DNA of 64,000 nt from Rattus norvegicus. Lineage: Eukaryota > Chordata > Mammalia > Rodentia > Muridae. Below, piece after piece: positions 60,742 through 64,000 of this stretch (positions are counted from its first letter, which is position 1; the number at the start of each line of letters is the position of its first letter). The position numbers and the translations under genes were made by a program. The stretch lies in the NCBI RefSeq assembly GCF_036323735.1, contig NC_086024.1, forward strand, positions 136,659,053-136,723,052, in the 5' to 3' direction. The notes under the pieces are model-generated. The model was given only the letters and a program-made list of their open reading frames with translations. It was not told the DNA's origin and did no database searches.

Positions 60742-62611
60742 CTTGAAAGTAGCATAGAATTTAAATAAAAACAACAAAAGTCTTGAGGTTAGTGGAGGCA
60801 GAAACAAATAGAGCACCGGGGCTTCCAACACCCGCATGCTTATGCATTTGCTCAGCAGCCCACAGGCCCTGCTTGAGCCCAGGAGCTCCTGGCCACTGAG
60901 GTCAGCACTCACCACACAGCAAGGCTGTGCTGTGCAGCAAGGGCTGCCTCACACTGGCATCGCCACACCACAGAACACAGCAAGCTCCGACCCATCAGGC
61001 ACCATTTATAAGCAATCACACACAGCCATAGGAAAAGACATCATCTGACTTCATAATAGATTTGATTTGTGTGATTTCCATTATTTAAATAAAATTTCTC
61101 CTTTAATGTGAGGGTTTCTTGCTCTGTAAAATAATTTGTGACCAAGCACAAGAGGCCAGTCCTCTTTCTGACTGGGAAACAGCACAAGCAGCAGCTAACA
61201 TTTTGTTGCAATGATTAGGAAGCCAGTCATCACCTGCAAGTTTCCAGGAAGCCCACAGAAAGATGTTTACATAGAGCATTTTTCCAAACTGAAAAGGAGT
61301 CCACTCGAGTGGCCTGAAACTGGGTCAGCCGTTCGCCCTGCCTTAGGCCTCTGCTCCTCTGACAGGCACAGACACGGGTGTGAGCTGCCAAACTTCTAGT
61401 CCCAGGACAGCTAGCTGTGAGCAGGGACAGCCCATGTGGGGAGAAGTGGGCAGCAGAACAAAAGTCATCTGTCCTAACTGCTCCCAGTCCTAAGGGTGAG
61501 CCTCTCCAGAATATTCCGCCAGGGACAAGCCACTCCGATGCTCTAGCTGTTCTGCGCCATCCACAGACCACAGTGCGAGCGAGGCCAGGACTGCTGCAGA
61601 GGCTAACCCAGACTATCACTGTGCTTCAGTCTGTCAGCCTCCTCTGACAAGCACGGGAACAGTCACTCCCTGCTGGGCGAGTGACTAGAGTATGGGCTGT
61701 ATGAAACTCACCAGAGGCACCCAGGGAAAACTCCGCTTACTGGGAAGGTGAGGCCAACTGGAGATCCATGGCAGGTAGGCTGAGATGGGATTTTTCTGCT
61801 CTCAGGGTCATGGGAATCAATGTGGCTGGCTGCTCATTGGCCTCAGAAATCCCGCAGCAATGGGAAGTTTTATGGGAAGCAGCCATGAGCGGATTGTAAG
61901 AAACTTTTTCCTCAGGATAAGGGAGATGCTAAAAGTAGCCACTTATCCATAGTGCAAAGCAAAGAACCTTCAATTATGATGAGAATCAGGCTTCATAAAT
62001 AACTCAAAATCGCCACTCTTTTTTCTGAGTTAAGGTTTCACTATATAGCCCAGGCTGGCCTAGTGTGTGCCACGATGCCCTGCTGTTCACCTTAATTTCT
62101 TGAGAAATAAGCGACTCTCCTCTGCCACAAACATCTATAACACAACCCCTTCCATGCCAACATCTATTACTTGGTGACTAACCATGTCTGGATGACCAAG
62201 TAGGGGCCATACCCCCAATTCCTCAACTGGGCTGGAAGGGGCAGGTGCATGGCCCAGGATTGCTTCCAAGTGCAGGGGTAATTAATTAACAGTCCTTTGT
62301 CAGTTTGGAAAAACAAATGATTGTTGATTCAAAGTGTTACAGATCAGAAGTGCCCCACTAAGGTGTTAGATGACATACAGTTTACAAGTGGGCTTGCAGA
62401 GTGCCCTGAGGAGCCGCAATGAGGCCCGATGTCCAGGTCTGACACTGTCCATGTGCTGGTCCCTCTGCATCTACTGTAGCCATCTAGGTAACAGAACCAG
62501 GAGAGTCAACATGGATCACAGTAACCCTGAGGATTTCTCAGCCTAGCTCCATGGCTGAGATCCTGACCCCAGGTGTGTTCACACGGGAAACTGTATGAGC
62601 TGCTTTCAGCC

Positions 62612-62845
62612 AGGAAGGAAGGAAGGAAGGAAGGAAGGAAGGAAGGAAGGAAGGAAGGAAGGAAGGAAGGAAATACGTTAGGAAGGAAGGAAATACGTTA
62701 GGAAGGAAGGAAGTTAGGAAGTTAGGAAGGAAGGAAGGAAAGAAGGAAGGAAGGAAAGAAGGAAGGAAGGAAAGAAGGAAGGAAGTTAGGAAGTAAGTAA
62801 GTAAGTTAGGAAGGGAGGAAGGAAGGGAGGAAGATAGGTAGGTAA
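62612..62845. repeat. (GGAA)n microsatellite with higher-order pattern
   Basis: About 14 perfect GGAA units, then a longer unit aaatacgttaggaaggaagg twice, then GGAA broken by gttaggaa and gtaa steps. Confidence 0.95.
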
Positions 62846-62934
62846 AGGCATCCTCTGGCAACCCTATGAGGCTACACAGCACTTAAGTAGAGACTGGGAA
62901 ACAGGTGGCATTTTCAGCTTGGAAGTCTGTGTTG

Positions 62935-63050
62935 GTGTTGTTTTGTTTTTTTGGTTTCTCTGTGTAGCCATGGCTGTCCTGGAGCTAGCTCTGTAGACCA
63001 GGCTGGTTTTGAACTCGAGATCAAAGCCCTGCCTGCCTCTGCCTTGCTGC
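62935..63050 (-). mobile_element. B1 SINE
   Basis: gtttctctgtgtagccatgg ... gaccaggctggttttgaact. Confidence 0.8.
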
Positions 63051-63344
63051 CAGCTTGGAAGTTCTAACAGCCGATCCAACAGAGCAGCAGATAGCTATGC
63101 TGATCTCCACCACACCACTGAACACATTGTACCACAGAACACCATTGTACCACAGACAAGGGAGTCACCCTTACCAATGAGTGCTGCAAGGTGGGGATCC
63201 AGCTCAACACAGAACCTATTTGACTGCTAAGACACGGCCATAAAGAGTAGGTTCTGGCCCATGAGGGAAGCCCCTTTACTGGAGTCGGGAGCCAGATAGC
63301 AGGAGTACTAAGCACAGTAGGTGCCGAGCAAGAGAAAGCTGTGA

Positions 63345-63485
63345 CAGTGTCTGGCTTGGTGGTGCACGCCTTTATCTCAGCAGAGCAGAGGCAGGAGGAT
63401 CTCTGTCATCAAGATCAGCCTGGCCTACACAGTGAGTTTCAGAACAGCCAAGGCCACAGAATGAGACCCTGACTCAAAAACTCAA
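63345..63485 (+). mobile_element. B1 SINE
   Basis: tggtggtgcacgcctttatc ... agcctggcctacacagtgag. Confidence 0.8.
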
Positions 63486-64000
63486 CTCCTACTCCCCATG
63501 CCCTGAAAAGGCAGCAGCACTAAAGATTGCCACAGACTTGCTACTAACCCGAGGGTGAAAACACAGAGCCTCACATCGGGAGAATGACAGTTTCACAAAT
63601 ATAATACGCCAGGACACATTCTTGATTCCATGTATACAGGCCCACCCTTGTCACTGTAAGGAAGCCCTGATATTTTAGACAGAGTCTCCTTGTGTAGCCT
63701 AGGCTGGCCTTGAACTTGTGGCCATCTTCCTACTTCTGCCTCCTGATCACTGGGGTCACAGGTGTATGTCCCCATACCTGGCATTCCTGAATTCTTAATC
63801 TGTCAGTTTAAAAATAACCATCCTGTCCACCTAGAGAGCCTGTGCCTGGGTGGACACCATGCAGAGAGTGCTCGGAGCACAGGGCTGCAACGACCAAAGG
63901 AAGGGGTTTAGAAGTCTTCCCTCTCCTCTCCTGGCCTTCATCCCGAGTGCTGGAGAGCCAGCCCCTGGCTTCATAGCCACACCTATAATCCCACCCAAGT

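Larger units (their letters stand above)
60742..64000 (-). other. Ppp1r13b: PPP1R13B intron running off the window
   Basis: No exon matching the ASPP1 sequence before ANDGNWP is visible here. Holds B1 elements (62935-63050, 63345-63485, 63670-63785) and a long GGAA microsatellite (62612-62845). Confidence 0.7.

Noticed and set aside
61230..61619. 129-codon minus-strand frame considered as an upstream PPP1R13B exon
   Set aside because: The translation does not resemble ASPP1, and no acceptor/donor pair fits the phase needed at 60741.

Overview
The window is rodent nuclear DNA, most likely rat. It has split genes with GT-AG introns, B1, B2 and B3-type SINEs, and at least eight ID (BC1-type) SINEs, a family far more numerous in rat than in mouse. 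The four recognisable genes, in order, are KLC1 (+), XRCC3 (-), ZFYVE21 (+) and PPP1R13B (-). This is the conserved block also found on human 14q32.33. Family and species names come from recognising the conceptual translations; no database search was run.

Layout. From 1 to about 28,830 lies the 3' part of KLC1 (kinesin light chain 1): the end of the coiled coil, the LFP-acidic linker, all TPR exons and a set of alternative C-terminal exons. One short-form terminus ends at about 18.8 kb and one long-form terminus at about 28.8 kb. XRCC3 runs on the minus strand from a CpG-rich promoter at about 35.8 kb down to about 25.5 kb. KLC1 and XRCC3 interlock tail to tail: the last two KLC1 exons lie inside an XRCC3 intron, and the last three XRCC3 exons lie inside the final KLC1 intron. 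ZFYVE21 starts at 36,157 from the same CpG-rich region, has an 11.3 kb first intron, and ends at about 52.72 kb. PPP1R13B (ASPP1) is on the minus strand and its poly(A) signal is only about 100 bp away. Eight of its coding exons are present (proline-rich part, PP1-binding motif, ankyrin repeats, SH3). The window ends inside one of its introns.

Completeness. XRCC3 (345 aa) and ZFYVE21 (234 aa) are complete, and every splice junction keeps frame. KLC1 lacks its 5' end and PPP1R13B lacks its 5' half. The rest is intron with SINEs and microsatellites. I see no mobile element with its own coding capacity, no tRNA or rRNA gene and no prokaryote-type system.

The items most worth a second look concern splicing and gene architecture rather than new proteins. 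They are a GC-AG intron in KLC1; an ID insertion whose target-site duplication copied a KLC1 splice donor; a 30-bp tandem duplication that doubled the acceptor of the last KLC1 coding exon; decayed relics of KLC1 C-terminal exons; an in-frame ZFYVE21 cassette exon flanked by two NAGNAG acceptors; a regularly spaced CCAAT array in the XRCC3/ZFYVE21 promoter; and two convergent gene pairs, one interlocked and one almost touching.
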